A stretch of DNA of 64,000 nucleotides from Candidatus Aminicenantota bacterium (GTDB lineage: Bacteria; Acidobacteriota; Aminicenantia; Aminicenantales; UBA8522), in contig JAFNEO010000012.1 in NCBI GenBank assembly GCA_017886205.1, positions 68,482-132,481 on the forward strand, read 5' to 3'. Positions within the stretch are counted from its first letter, which is position 1; each line of letters starts with the position of its first letter. Shown here piece after piece: positions 16,533 through 24,199 of the stretch. The position numbers were made by a program, and so were the translations under genes. The notes below the pieces were generated by a model. It made no database searches. It saw nothing but the letters and a program-made list of their open reading frames with translations, and was not told the DNA's origin.

Positions 16533-18014
16533 GTGGATATCGCCGGTTACCTGCTGAAGCTGTTGCAGGGCGGACTGGGCAACCTGGCAGCCTACCTTGC
16601 CGCCCACGTCCTCTTGTGCCTGGTTCCCGCATTCTTTATCGCCGGAGCCATGACGGCATTGATCCCCAAAGAATCCGTCACCCGCTTTCTGGGACGGAAT
16701 GCTCCGAAGTATGTCTCCTATCCCGCGGCCGCACTGGCCGGCTCGGTGTTATCGGTCTGCTCGTGTACGGTTGTGCCGCTGTTTGCGGGTATTTACAGGA
16801 AAGGCGCGGGGCTCGGTCCGGCCATCACCTTCCTGTTCTTTGCGCCGGCAGCCAATATTCTGGCGCTCGTCTATACGGGCGGGGTGATCGGCGCGGACCT
16901 TGCCTTTGCCCGACTCTTCCTTTCGCTGAGCTTTGGCATCGGGATTGGCATGATTATGGCCCTTATCTTCCGCCGTTCAGACATGGCTCACGACGAAAAC
17001 ACGGATGCGCTCTTCGCCGGAAAAGCCGTTGTGCGCCGGGCGGCGCTGGCTTTCCTCTTCATCCTAATCGCGCTCCTCTTATCCGGGACACTCAAGATCG
17101 GCCTCCTGACCAATTCTTATGGCCGGGTGACTCTGCCCGTATCGGGGTTGGAGCGTTTTCAGGCTTTCTTGTTCCGGATTGTTCCCTTTGACGCCAGCAA
17201 AGGCCAGGAAGGCGTCACCGTTCAGGGCGCGATCCTGATCGGCCTGCTCTTCTTGGTCGCTTTCGCTTCTTGGCGCGGACTGGGGAAAATTTTCGAGGGC
17301 TTCAACCGCTGGACATGGGCTTCCCTCGGTCTGATCGTGCTTACCCTTTTGGTCGCTTCGGCCGGGATGAAGCCACATGCCGGGGGATTAGATATTCTCT
17401 TCACAGGAAAGATGTTCGGCGTGATCCTGTCCATGATTTTGCTGGGGTATATCGGGTCAAAGCGCCTGACGCAAGATGAGGTGCGCAATTTCCTGTGGGA
17501 ATCCTGGCGCTTTATCAAACAGATCTTTCCTTTGCTGGTGGTCGGCGTGTTTTTCGTCGGGGTCATGCGAGTGATCATCCGTCCGGAATGGATTAGAGCG
17601 CTGGCCGGGCAGAATACCCTCCTGGGGAACCTGGCGGGCGTGGTATTCGGCGTGTTCATGTACTTCCCGACATTGGTCGAAGTGCCGATCGCTAAGATGT
17701 TCCTGAGCCTAGGAATGCATCGCGGCCCGCTCCTGGCCTATCTGATGGCCGATCCTGAACTCAGTTTGCAGAGCATCCTCATGATCTCAGCCATCATCGG
17801 GCGGTCCAAGGCTTGGGTCTATGTATTCTGGGTCGCCTTGTTCAGCACTCTGGCCGGGTTGATTTATGGCGCCTTTGAGGACGGCGCCAGCATCTGGCTG
17901 ATTGCGCTCTACCTGCTGGGTTTCTTGTCCCTGCTGGCGGCGGGACTGTGGTGGATGAACAGACGCCGTGCGATCCAACCCGCAGCGCCGCCAGAAGCAT
18001 CGACGGACCGGTGA
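16533..18014 (+). CDS. ArsP/DUF318-type permease
   Basis: 493 residues with about 10 membrane segments. SVLSVCSCTVVPLFAGIYRKGAGLGPAITFLFFAPAAN (CSC at 76-78) is the hallmark of the PF03773 permeases, which include the trivalent organoarsenical exporter ArsP. A second similar half is seen around GVFFVGVMRVIIRPEWIRALAGQN and YFPTLVEVPIAKMFLSLGM. The start is GTG with GAGG about 9 bases upstream. Position directly behind arsR supports a role in arsenic export, though related permeases in this family have other or unknown cargo. Its C-terminus overlaps the start of a small Fe-S-type reading frame. Confidence 0.88.
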   Translation: MDIAGYLLKLLQGGLGNLAAYLAAHVLLCLVPAFFIAGAMTALIPKESVTRFLGRNAPKYVSYPAAALAGSVLSVCSCTVVPLFAGIYRKGAGLGPAITFLFFAPAANILALVYTGGVIGADLAFARLFLSLSFGIGIGMIMALIFRRSDMAHDENTDALFAGKAVVRRAALAFLFILIALLLSGTLKIGLLTNSYGRVTLPVSGLERFQAFLFRIVPFDASKGQEGVTVQGAILIGLLFLVAFASWRGLGKIFEGFNRWTWASLGLIVLTLLVASAGMKPHAGGLDILFTGKMFGVILSMILLGYIGSKRLTQDEVRNFLWESWRFIKQIFPLLVVGVFFVGVMRVIIRPEWIRALAGQNTLLGNLAGVVFGVFMYFPTLVEVPIAKMFLSLGMHRGPLLAYLMADPELSLQSILMISAIIGRSKAWVYVFWVALFSTLAGLIYGAFEDGASIWLIALYLLGFLSLLAAGLWWMNRRRAIQPAAPPEASTDR

Positions 18015-18228
18015 AAAAATTAGGAACTGCAAAAGGTGCGGAGATCTGACCTGCCTGGCCTTTGCCGTGAGGCTCTCCGCCGAGGATGCGAATATCATGA
18101 GTTGCCAGGAGATTTTCGCCGCCCCTTTTGCCGAGAAAAAGAAAATGCTCCTGAGTCTGTTGGCGGCCTCGGGATACATTGTCCCGAGCGCCTTTGTTCC
18201 CACCGAAATCATAAAAAAGGAGGGCTGA
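17968..18228 (+). CDS. Small four-cysteine Fe-S-type protein
   Basis: Up to 86 residues. NCKRCGDLTCLAFAVRLSAEDANIMSC gives Cys21, 24, 29 and 46, spaced CX2CX4CX16C. This is the signature of the short [4Fe-4S] domain seen in corrinoid/Fe-S proteins and in RnfB-type ferredoxins (PF04060-like). The remainder is helical (EKKKMLLSLLAASGY). The GTG at 17968 overlaps the permease gene by 47 bases; the ribosome binding site is poor, and the true start may lie nearer the first Cys. The stop is one base before the ATG of the redox protein downstream, whose AGGAGG lies inside this frame, so the two are coupled. It may pass electrons to, or sense redox for, the neighbouring thioredoxins. That role is inference. 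Confidence 0.62.
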   Translation: MRSNPQRRQKHRRTGEKIRNCKRCGDLTCLAFAVRLSAEDANIMSCQEIFAAPFAEKKKMLLSLLAASGYIVPSAFVPTEIIKKEG

Positions 18229-18229
18229 A

Positions 18230-18493
18230 ATGGAAATCAGAATCTTGGGGCCGGGTTGCCCGCGTTGTCATGAAGTCGAGAGAAGGACGATCAACGTTCT
18301 GGCTGAGCTCAACCTGGGAGCTGATGTCCAAAAGATTTCGGACATCAAAAAAATCATGGAGTACAGCATCATTGGAACTCCCGGCTTGGTGATCAACGGG
18401 AAGGTGAAGTGCTCGGGCCGCATTCCTTCGGCCGATGAGATCAAGACCTGGATCAAGGAGGAGAATGAAGCTCCGGATGTCCGAACCCGTTGA
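18230..18493 (+). CDS. Thioredoxin-fold small redox protein (redox-active disulfide protein 2 type)
   Basis: 87 residues with a CPRC active site at 10-13 right at the end of the first strand (MEIRILGPGCPRCHEVE), and cis-Pro in IGTPGLVINGKV. These mini-thioredoxins are cytoplasmic dithiol carriers and are often found next to ArsP-type permeases and ArsR repressors. Here it could supply electrons for arsenate reduction or keep the permease thiols reduced. AGGAGG lies about 6 bases upstream. The last residues overlap a decayed CoA-binding gene start. Confidence 0.9.
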   Translation: MEIRILGPGCPRCHEVERRTINVLAELNLGADVQKISDIKKIMEYSIIGTPGLVINGKVKCSGRIPSADEIKTWIKEENEAPDVRTR

Positions 18494-18569
18494 CGTTTTG
18501 AGAAAGAGCCGGGTTTTCGCCGTCGTCGGCGCGACGCGGAACAGGGCCAAGTACGGCTTGCGAACATGA
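18477..18569 (+). pseudogene. Remnant of a CoA-binding (YccU-like) protein, N-terminus only
   Basis: The frame encodes 30 residues, with VDVLRKSRVFAVVGATRNRA followed by KYGLRT and a stop. This matches the first strand and glycine-rich loop of CoA-binding-domain proteins (usually AVVGaSrNpeKYGyrvy). The full domain would need about 100 more residues, but the frame ends at TGA 18567-18569 and the next ribosome binding site starts at once. It overlaps the 3' end of the upstream redox gene. It is best read as the 5' stump left when the second thioredoxin gene became joined here. Confidence 0.5.
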
Positions 18570-18589
18570 TATTGGGAGGAGATAGAACG

Positions 18590-19027
18590 ATGGAAAAATT
18601 CGATTGGGCCTCGCGTTTTTTGATTCTTCTTCTGTTCATCCCTATTATCCTGGTGCCCGGCCGATCGCAGTCTGGGCAATCAAGGTCATCGGTGTCTCCC
18701 ACGGAGGGCGTGGTCCTGGTAACGAACAGCTTGGACCTGGATTTCTCCAAGCATAAAGTGACTTTCATCGAACTCGGCGCCGATCGGTGCATTCCCTGCA
18801 AGGCCATGCAGCCGATCATGAAGGAGATGGCCAAGGAATACGCCGGAAAAATCCAGGTCGTTTTCTACGATGTCTGGAAAGATCCGGCCCCGGCCCGCAA
18901 ATACGGGATCCAGCTCATCCCGACTCAGGTTTTCATCGACCAAAACGGAAAAGAAATTCACCGTCATGTTGGTTTTTATGCCAAAGAAGAGATGCTGGAG
19001 ATGCTGAAAGAGAAAGGAATCATCTAA
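18590..19027 (+). CDS. Secreted or membrane-anchored thioredoxin-like protein
   Basis: 145 residues. An N-terminal hydrophobic segment (RFLILLLFIPIILV, about 9-23) acts as signal peptide or anchor and the rest would be periplasmic. The thioredoxin fold has ELGADRCIPCKAMQPIMKEM with the CIPC active site at 67-70 and cis-Pro in LIPTQVFID. GGGAGGAG lies about 9 bases upstream of the chosen ATG 18590; an earlier in-frame ATG at 18566 lacks one. The next gene is CcdA, which typically passes electrons across the membrane to such proteins, so the pair forms a reducing relay. In this operon the target may be an arsenic transporter or an exported arsenic-handling protein. Confidence 0.88.
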   Translation: MEKFDWASRFLILLLFIPIILVPGRSQSGQSRSSVSPTEGVVLVTNSLDLDFSKHKVTFIELGADRCIPCKAMQPIMKEMAKEYAGKIQVVFYDVWKDPAPARKYGIQLIPTQVFIDQNGKEIHRHVGFYAKEEMLEMLKEKGII

Positions 19028-19043
19028 GGCGAGGGGGAAAAAA

Positions 19044-19739
19044 TTGGAGCGCTTCTTTGGTGATATCGGCCAACTCATTCAGCACAATCCCTGGCTGGCG
19101 GTCATAGCTGTTTTCGTCGGCGGTATGACGACCGCCTCAAACCCGTGCGTCCTGGCCATGATTCCGCTGATGATGAGTGTTGTTGCAGGCTATAAGGAAA
19201 CGACAGGCCTGAAAAAAGCGCTCATTTTTTCTTTGTTTTTTGTCATCGGACTGTCTATAACGTTCACCATTCTGGGACTCATTTCGGCACTGATGGGCAG
19301 GATGTTCGGCGATGTGGGACGATTCTGGAAATATCTTATCGCGGCCGTCTGTCTGGTCATGGGCCTTCATCTTCTTGGCCTTTTCAAGATCAATTTCCGG
19401 ACGCCGGAATACCTCCGCGTCCGCCGTGGCGGAACGGTAGGCGCTTTCCTGCTCGGCCTTCTTTTCGGAGTCGTCTCTACACCCTGTGCGGTTCCCATCC
19501 TGGCCGTTCTCCTGACCTTTGTGGCCGGCCAGGGAAACGTGGTCTACGGAGGTGCCCTGCTCCTTGTCTATGCCCTCGGCCATTCGGTCCTCATCCTGAT
19601 TGCCGGCACCTCCATGGGCGCGGCGAAAAGACTGATCGAGTCAAAGGGCCTGCGCAGGACCAATCTGGTTCTTCAGAGAATCGCCGGAGTCATCATCATT
19701 CTTGTAGGATTGTACTTCCTGATTTGGACACAATATTGA
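19044..19739 (+). CDS. ccdA: CcdA/DsbD-like transmembrane thiol electron carrier
   Basis: 231 residues, six membrane segments. The two catalytic cysteines are Cys35 (TASNPCVLAMIPLMM) and Cys148 (GVVSTPCAVPILAVL), each followed by Pro-rich kinks as in CcdA. CcdA moves reducing equivalents from cytoplasmic thioredoxin to periplasmic thioredoxin-like partners. The start is TTG 19044 with GAGGGGG shortly upstream. It lies 16 bases after the secreted thioredoxin, its likely acceptor. No cytochrome c maturation gene is nearby, so the role here is more likely linked to the arsenic operon than to cytochromes. Confidence 0.92.
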   Translation: MERFFGDIGQLIQHNPWLAVIAVFVGGMTTASNPCVLAMIPLMMSVVAGYKETTGLKKALIFSLFFVIGLSITFTILGLISALMGRMFGDVGRFWKYLIAAVCLVMGLHLLGLFKINFRTPEYLRVRRGGTVGAFLLGLLFGVVSTPCAVPILAVLLTFVAGQGNVVYGGALLLVYALGHSVLILIAGTSMGAAKRLIESKGLRRTNLVLQRIAGVIIILVGLYFLIWTQY

Positions 19740-19769
19740 TCAACAAGATCAAAGCTAAAAGGACAAGCT

Positions 19770-20828
19770 ATGCCTGAAGCTAAAGTCGCGCGGCTGTCCT
19801 TCCTGGACAGATTTCTTACCCTCTGGATTTTCCTGGCCATGGCCTTCGGCGTGGGACTCGGCTACTTCGTTCCCGCCGTCGTCGGCTTCATCAACCGTTT
19901 CCACTCGGGCACGACGAACATCCCGATCGCCGTCGGCCTCATCCTGATGATGTACCCGCCCCTGGCCAAGGTAAAATACGAGGAGCTCGGTGACGTCTTC
20001 AAGAATACCCGAGTCCTCGCTCTGTCGCTTGTCCAGAACTGGATCATCGGGCCGCTCCTCATGTTCGTCCTGGCCGTCCTATTCCTGAGAGATAGGCCCG
20101 AATACATGTACGGCCTGATCATGATCGGCCTGGCCCGCTGCATCGCCATGGTCATCGTCTGGAACGACCTGGCCCAGGGGGACAGGGAATACGCGGCCGG
20201 GCTCGTCGCCTTCAATTCGATCTTCCAGGTCCTGTTCTTCTCGGTCTACGCCTACGTCTTCATTACCGTCTTTCCGACCTGGCTGGGGCTCCAGGGGACC
20301 GCCGTCAACATCACGATGCGCCAGATCGCCGAGAGCGTCTTCATCTACCTTGGCATCCCCTTCATCGCCGGCGTCGTGACACGCTTCAGCCTGCTCAAAC
20401 TCAAGGGCCGGACGTGGTACGAGAGGAAATTCATCCCGCGCATCAGCCCGGTGACGCTCATCGCGCTCCTCTTCACCATCGTCGTCATGTTCTCGCTCAA
20501 GGGCGAGTTCATCGTCAAGATCCCGCTCGACGTTCTGCGGATCGCCGTGCCGCTCCTTATCTATTTTGTCGTCATGTTCCTCGTCTCATTCTTTCTCAGT
20601 CGCAAGGCGGGCGCGGACTACCCCAAGGCGGCCACGCTGTCCTTCACGGCAGCCAGCAATAACTTCGAACTAGCCATCGCCGTGGCCGTGGCGGTTTTCG
20701 GCATCAACTCGGGCGAGGCCTTCGCCGCCGTCATCGGCCCGCTCGTCGAGGTGCCGGTGATGATCGGCCTGGTGAATGTCGCCCTGAAATTTAGAGCAAA
20801 ATATTTTACCCCTAAGGGCAAAGTTTAA
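19770..20828 (+). CDS. acr3: ACR3-type arsenite efflux transporter
   Basis: 352 residues with about 10 membrane segments, the normal ACR3 size. The essential cysteine region [19 protein letters not shown] has Cys124, and the conserved acidic residue is Glu327 in [15 protein letters not shown]3 exports arsenite coupled to proton motive force and completes the pathway started by ArsC. AAGGA lies about 7 bases upstream. It is the last gene of the arsR operon; a small AT-rich hairpin (20821-20828 with 20838-20845) spans its stop codon. Confidence 0.95.
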   Translation: MPEAKVARLSFLDRFLTLWIFLAMAFGVGLGYFVPAVVGFINRFHSGTTNIPIAVGLILMMYPPLAKVKYEELGDVFKNTRVLALSLVQNWIIGPLLMFVLAVLFLRDRPEYMYGLIMIGLARCIAMVIVWNDLAQGDREYAAGLVAFNSIFQVLFFSVYAYVFITVFPTWLGLQGTAVNITMRQIAESVFIYLGIPFIAGVVTRFSLLKLKGRTWYERKFIPRISPVTLIALLFTIVVMFSLKGEFIVKIPLDVLRIAVPLLIYFVVMFLVSFFLSRKAGADYPKAATLSFTAASNNFELAIAVAVAVFGINSGEAFAAVIGPLVEVPVMIGLVNVALKFRAKYFTPKGKV

Positions 20829-20884
20829 AGAGGGGAATTAAACTTAGGGCCGTTGATTCTAGCCAAAATTCCACGAGAAAAGGG

Positions 20885-20913
20885 TTGACAAACGCAATAC
20901 ATTTGTTTAACAA
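20885..20913 (+). promoter_or_regulatory. Predicted promoter of the BrnT/BrnA pair
   Basis: TTGACA at 20885-20890, 17-base spacer, TAACAA at 20908-20913. The toxin start codon is 38 bases downstream. BrnA-type antitoxins usually repress their own promoter; I cannot identify the operator. Confidence 0.45.
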
Positions 20914-20950
20914 TATATTCAGGTCATGACTAAAGAATAAAGTTATTTGG

Positions 20951-21232
20951 ATGAAAACTGTAAGCTCCATCCGCTGGACGGAACACAGTATCGAGCATAT
21001 CGCCAGACATGCCATATCGCCCAGAGAAATCGAAGAGGCGTGTTTTAATGAATTGGAATCCCCCTACATTCGGTCCGGAAAAGACAATCTTCATTACGTC
21101 TTTGGCAGGACGGCTGCGGGAAGGTTTGTTTTTATCGTTGTCAAATTCGAACGGCACGGCCAAGTCAGTGTCATGACGGCCAGCGATATGAATGATTTGG
21201 AAAAGGAATATTATATAAGACGAGGAAAATGA
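20951..21232 (+). CDS. brnT: BrnT-like ribonuclease toxin
   Basis: 93 residues. SIRWTEHSIEHIARHAISPREIEEACFNE, then YVFGRTAAGRFVFIVVKFERHGQVSVMTASDMNDLEKEYY, is the full BrnT pattern (RelE-like fold, RNA cleavage that stops growth). Members of the family use conserved His, Arg and acidic residues spread through these segments, and all appear present. The ribosome binding site is weak. It is the first gene of a pair; the antitoxin start lies one base after its stop. No other phage or plasmid gene adjoins it. Confidence 0.83.
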   Translation: MKTVSSIRWTEHSIEHIARHAISPREIEEACFNELESPYIRSGKDNLHYVFGRTAAGRFVFIVVKFERHGQVSVMTASDMNDLEKEYYIRRGK

Positions 21233-21233
21233 G

Positions 21234-21497
21234 ATGAAAAAAATACCGAAATTCAAGACTAAAGAAGAAGTAGCGAGATACTGGGAAACCCACAGTTTCC
21301 AGGATTACCACAAGGATACAAATGACGCGGAAATCGCTTTCGTTAAGAAGCCGAAAAAGACGGTTGCCATCAGGCTTGATCCGGACGATATAAAATCCGT
21401 TGAAAAAATCGCTGAACGAAAAGGTTTGAGCTACACATCACTGCTGAGAATGTGGATCAAGGAACATCTCTCCCGAGAGGCCAAACGGCTTTCCTGA
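21234..21497 (+). CDS. brnA: BrnA/CopG-type antitoxin
   Basis: 87 residues. An acidic and aromatic N-terminal part (TKEEVARYWETHSFQDYHKD) is followed by VAIRLDPDDIKSVEKIAERKGLSYTSLLRMWIKEHL, a ribbon-helix-helix DNA-binding domain of the CopG antitoxin type (PF12441-like). It neutralises the upstream toxin and should repress the shared promoter. Start and stop of the two genes nearly touch, giving coupled translation in the toxin-first order typical of BrnT/BrnA. Confidence 0.83.
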   Translation: MKKIPKFKTKEEVARYWETHSFQDYHKDTNDAEIAFVKKPKKTVAIRLDPDDIKSVEKIAERKGLSYTSLLRMWIKEHLSREAKRLS

Positions 21498-21531
21498 AGA
21501 AAAATGGATGATGAATCATAGCGTCAAGGGA

Positions 21532-21695
21532 GCTAGGAAGCTGCAGGGACACTCAAAAGGGCCGGAAATCGGACCGACCTATCCTCCCGGGGCGAGAGAA
21601 GATTACGAAAAATATTCAGCCCAGCCCTTGGAAGGGATGTGGGAGGTCACCCGGGCAATGAACTCCAGGTAGTCCATCCTCTCCTGCTCTTCAAA
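21532..21695 (-). mobile_element. IS91-like transposase remnant, copy A, with 95-bp direct repeat
   Basis: On the minus strand the frame before TAA reads DYLEFIARVTSHIP followed by SKGWAEYFS. LEFIARVTSHIP and the P-x-KGWAE block both occur in IS91-type transposases but far apart, so this copy seems to have lost everything between them. Bases 21532-21626 repeat at 23283-23377 with 5 differences in 95. The remnant abuts the stop codon of the ATP/ADP translocase. No terminal signals or intact transposase remain. Confidence 0.55.
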
Positions 21696-23145
21696 CCGCG
21701 GGCACGGCCGCGTCCACGGCGGCTTTCCGCTTCTTGTAAGCCGAGATGATCCTGACGCAGATGACGAGCAGGACGATGACGACGAGGACATTGAGAAGGG
21801 CGTAGCGCTCGATCGGGAGGCCCAGGAGCCCGGCCCCGATGAGAACGGCCAGGGAGGAGAGCGTGTCGCCGCCCCGGACGAAGAACGTGTCGATCGCCGC
21901 CTTGGCCTTGTACTTTTCCTCTCTCTTGGTAACGAGGAACAGGGCGGCCTTGGTCGTGTTCTGTAGCGAATAGTCCGTGCCGTTCTCGAACGCCTTGACC
22001 CAGCGGACAAGGACTAAGACCGCCCCGAAGGAGATCAGGGCGTACCCTCCCAGGGCGATGAGGGGCAGGAAGAGCAGGGCCCCTCCGATGCCGACCCACT
22101 TGAAGATCCGCGAGACGAGGAAAAGCTGGATGAAGAGCGCGATCAGGTTCGTCAGGAACTGGTAATTCATAAACGCGCTGTGGATGGCCTTGCTTTCCGT
22201 TCTCTGCGGCAAGGCCGGCGAAGCGGCCGGCAGGGCCTCCGCCGGTTTTGGAGCTTGGCTTGCGATCGACTGCTTGACCGTGACCTCAGTGATTATGTAT
22301 TCCCCGGTCGCGTTGACGAAATTGTAGAGACCGATCATAACCGCGATGAGGAGGAGGTAGCGGCTCTTGAAGATGAGCCGGAAACCGCCGCCGGCCTTGA
22401 GGGGCTGCTCCTGGACGCGGGCTTTCTCATCGGCCCCGGCCAGCCCCTTATCCCGGTCCTCGCGGGTCTTCCGGACCTCCCGGCGGTGGATGGTCCAGGC
22501 GAGAACGATGCAGAGGAACAGGATGATCCCGGCAATGAGCATGAGCTTGAACTGCCAATTGGCGCCCAGGATGTCCCTCAGCTTTCGCATGACGGGCAGC
22601 ACCGCGACGAGACCGCCGAGCGTCGCGCCCAGGGCGACGAGCGGAAAGGTCCGCTTGCCGACGTCGTCGGAATAGAGATCGTTGGCGAAGCCCCAGAACT
22701 GGGCGATGACGAAGTAGTTGAAGATGCCGATCCAGATGAAAAATATGATCCCCATGGGCTTGACGGCCATGCCGCCCATGTTGAGGAAATAGAAGATGAC
22801 GAGGTTGGAGATGAAGAACGACGTTGTCCAGGTGATGAGGACGTGCCGGGGGACCTTGGAGGCCAGACGGCTGAAGGCCTTGATCACGAAGACGAAGAGG
22901 ATGGCCTGTGCCCCGCTCAGATAGCTCTTGACCTGGGGCGCCTTCTGGTCCACGAGGAGCAGGGCCTCGCGGAGGGGTTTAAGGATGTAATAGGCCAGGA
23001 GAAGGAGGAAGACGTTCAGGGCCAGCAGGAGCGCCTTGGGGGCCTCGCCGTGGCGGATGTCGGCGAAAAGCCTCAGGAACCGGTAGCCAAGATGGTAGCG
23101 GATATCACTCCGGGGCAGGGTCCCCGCCGGCGATGGATCGGACAT
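21691..23145 (-). CDS. ATP/ADP translocase (NTT/Tlc family)
   Basis: 484 residues with about 11-12 membrane segments. The diagnostic C-terminal stretch is DYSLQNTTKAALFLVTKREE, then KYKAKAAIDTFFVRGGD, and the N-terminal half has LLLLAYYILKPLREALLL. Tlc proteins exchange ATP for ADP or carry other nucleotides and are best known from chlamydiae, rickettsiae and plastids, but relatives occur in free-living bacteria. AAAGGAG lies 9 bases upstream of ATG. It stands alone, bounded by two copies of a 95-bp repeat derived from IS91-like remnants, which suggests it may have arrived or been moved with them. Whether it imports host or environmental nucleotides is unknown. Confidence 0.9.
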   Translation of the reverse strand: MSDPSPAGTLPRSDIRYHLGYRFLRLFADIRHGEAPKALLLALNVFLLLLAYYILKPLREALLLVDQKAPQVKSYLSGAQAILFVFVIKAFSRLASKVPRHVLITWTTSFFISNLVIFYFLNMGGMAVKPMGIIFFIWIGIFNYFVIAQFWGFANDLYSDDVGKRTFPLVALGATLGGLVAVLPVMRKLRDILGANWQFKLMLIAGIILFLCIVLAWTIHRREVRKTREDRDKGLAGADEKARVQEQPLKAGGGFRLIFKSRYLLLIAVMIGLYNFVNATGEYIITEVTVKQSIASQAPKPAEALPAASPALPQRTESKAIHSAFMNYQFLTNLIALFIQLFLVSRIFKWVGIGGALLFLPLIALGGYALISFGAVLVLVRWVKAFENGTDYSLQNTTKAALFLVTKREEKYKAKAAIDTFFVRGGDTLSSLAVLIGAGLLGLPIERYALLNVLVVIVLLVICVRIISAYKKRKAAVDAAVPAV

Positions 23146-23282
23146 TATTCCGCTCCTTTCCGCGTTATCAGAAAAGGACGTTAGCCTCTCCCGTAAGACT
23201 GATCAGCCTCCTCCCATCGTCTGGGATGATAAATCGTTGGGTGAAGAAATGTCAAGCTGAGCTCAAAATAAGCGGAAGGCGG

Positions 23283-23487
23283 GCTAGGAAGCTGCAGGAA
23301 CACCCAAAAGGGCCGGAAATCGGACAGACCTCTCCTCCCGGGGCGAGAGAAGATTACGAAAAACATTCAGCCCAGCCGCGGCGGGGAATCCTTGGGTATT
23401 CCTCCTCGATGATCAGGAGCTTATGCTCGCTCTCCTCCGACTTGCGCACTTTGTCCCGGTGGACAAATGCCTCTCCTGCTCGAAGAT
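23283..23487 (-). mobile_element. IS91-like transposase remnant, copy B, with 95-bp direct repeat
   Basis: On the minus strand the frame reads VHRDKVRKSEESEHKLLIIE, then EEYPRIPRRGWAECFS and a stop. The pattern HRgKVRK, an IIEEE helix and PIPxxGWAE in this order and spacing is that of IS91-type transposases near their C-terminal end. A GAGCAGGAGAGG stretch at the upstream end is also shared with copy A, while the sequence between has been deleted differently. 23283-23377 is the second copy of the 95-bp repeat. The rest of the gap 23378-23740 holds no gene I can support. Confidence 0.55.
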
Positions 23488-23740
23488 CTAGACGGGCACC
23501 GTCGGCACATCGAGCAGATCCGCCCGGTTATGGAACGATGCCATTTGGGAGAATTTCCTTCCAGATTCACAAATTCTGGTGCATGGCCCCAAATTTTTTG
23601 GATCCCCTTATTAGCCATTGCCATATCGGCATGAAGTGGATCTTCTTCCCTTGATGAATTTCCTGAGCTTCATAATTGTCTGTCAGCACCAGAAGACTAT
23701 CCGCCGGGCAAGAGGATTTTCAATTGAACAGGAGGCAGCC

Positions 23741-24199
23741 TTAAGCCAGCCAGTTTTCGGTTTTGAGCCCTTTGATCCGCCGGAATTCAGTCGTATTGTC
23801 GGTTACCAAGACGGCATTCAGGCTCAGCGCATGGGTGCCGACCTGCGTATCTAGGGGACCGATCGGCCGTCCGGCGTTTTCGAGGTCGGCACGGACCGTT
23901 CCGTAGGCAGAGGCTGCACTTTCTTCGAAATCAGCGACTTCCAAGGGCAGAAGAAATTCCTCCAGAGCTTGCCTGTTCCTTTCGACGTGCCGGCTTTTGG
24001 CTATCTCATAGCGAAGCTCGGCCAGGGTGATCGTCGAGATGCCGACGTCCCCCGCGGCCAGTCGATCGAAGCGTCTCAGGGCCTTCGGCGGTTTCCGTTT
24101 GATGAGGGCGATGCAGATACGGGTCTTCTTTTTCTCGGATATCGGACAATCCACCCTATTCAAGATCGGCTCAGGCCTGGCGATGTGGCTCCCCGACAT
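23741..24199 (-). CDS. PIN-domain (VapC-like) protein, probably decayed
   Basis: From about residue 26 the protein is a close VapC match: TRICIALIKRKPPKALRRFDRL, GISTITLAELRYEIAKSRHVERNRQALEEFLLPL, RPIGPLDTQVGTHALSLNAVLVTDNTTEFRRI. PIN toxins cleave RNA with four acidic residues. The Glu of LAELRYE, the Asp of PLDT and the Asp of VTDN are present. The first one, expected as LDT at the very N-terminus, reads KKT here, and the preceding 25 residues are unrelated. No VapB-type antitoxin frame is seen upstream. I take it as a toxin gene whose 5' end has been replaced, so probably inactive. Confidence 0.65.
   Translation of the reverse strand: MSGSHIARPEPILNRVDCPISEKKKTRICIALIKRKPPKALRRFDRLAAGDVGISTITLAELRYEIAKSRHVERNRQALEEFLLPLEVADFEESAASAYGTVRADLENAGRPIGPLDTQVGTHALSLNAVLVTDNTTEFRRIKGLKTENWLA

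Noticed and set aside
22180-23184. 334-codon plus-strand open frame
   Set aside because: Mirror of the ATP/ADP translocase; composition is rich in Asp, Glu and Gly from reading membrane codons in reverse.
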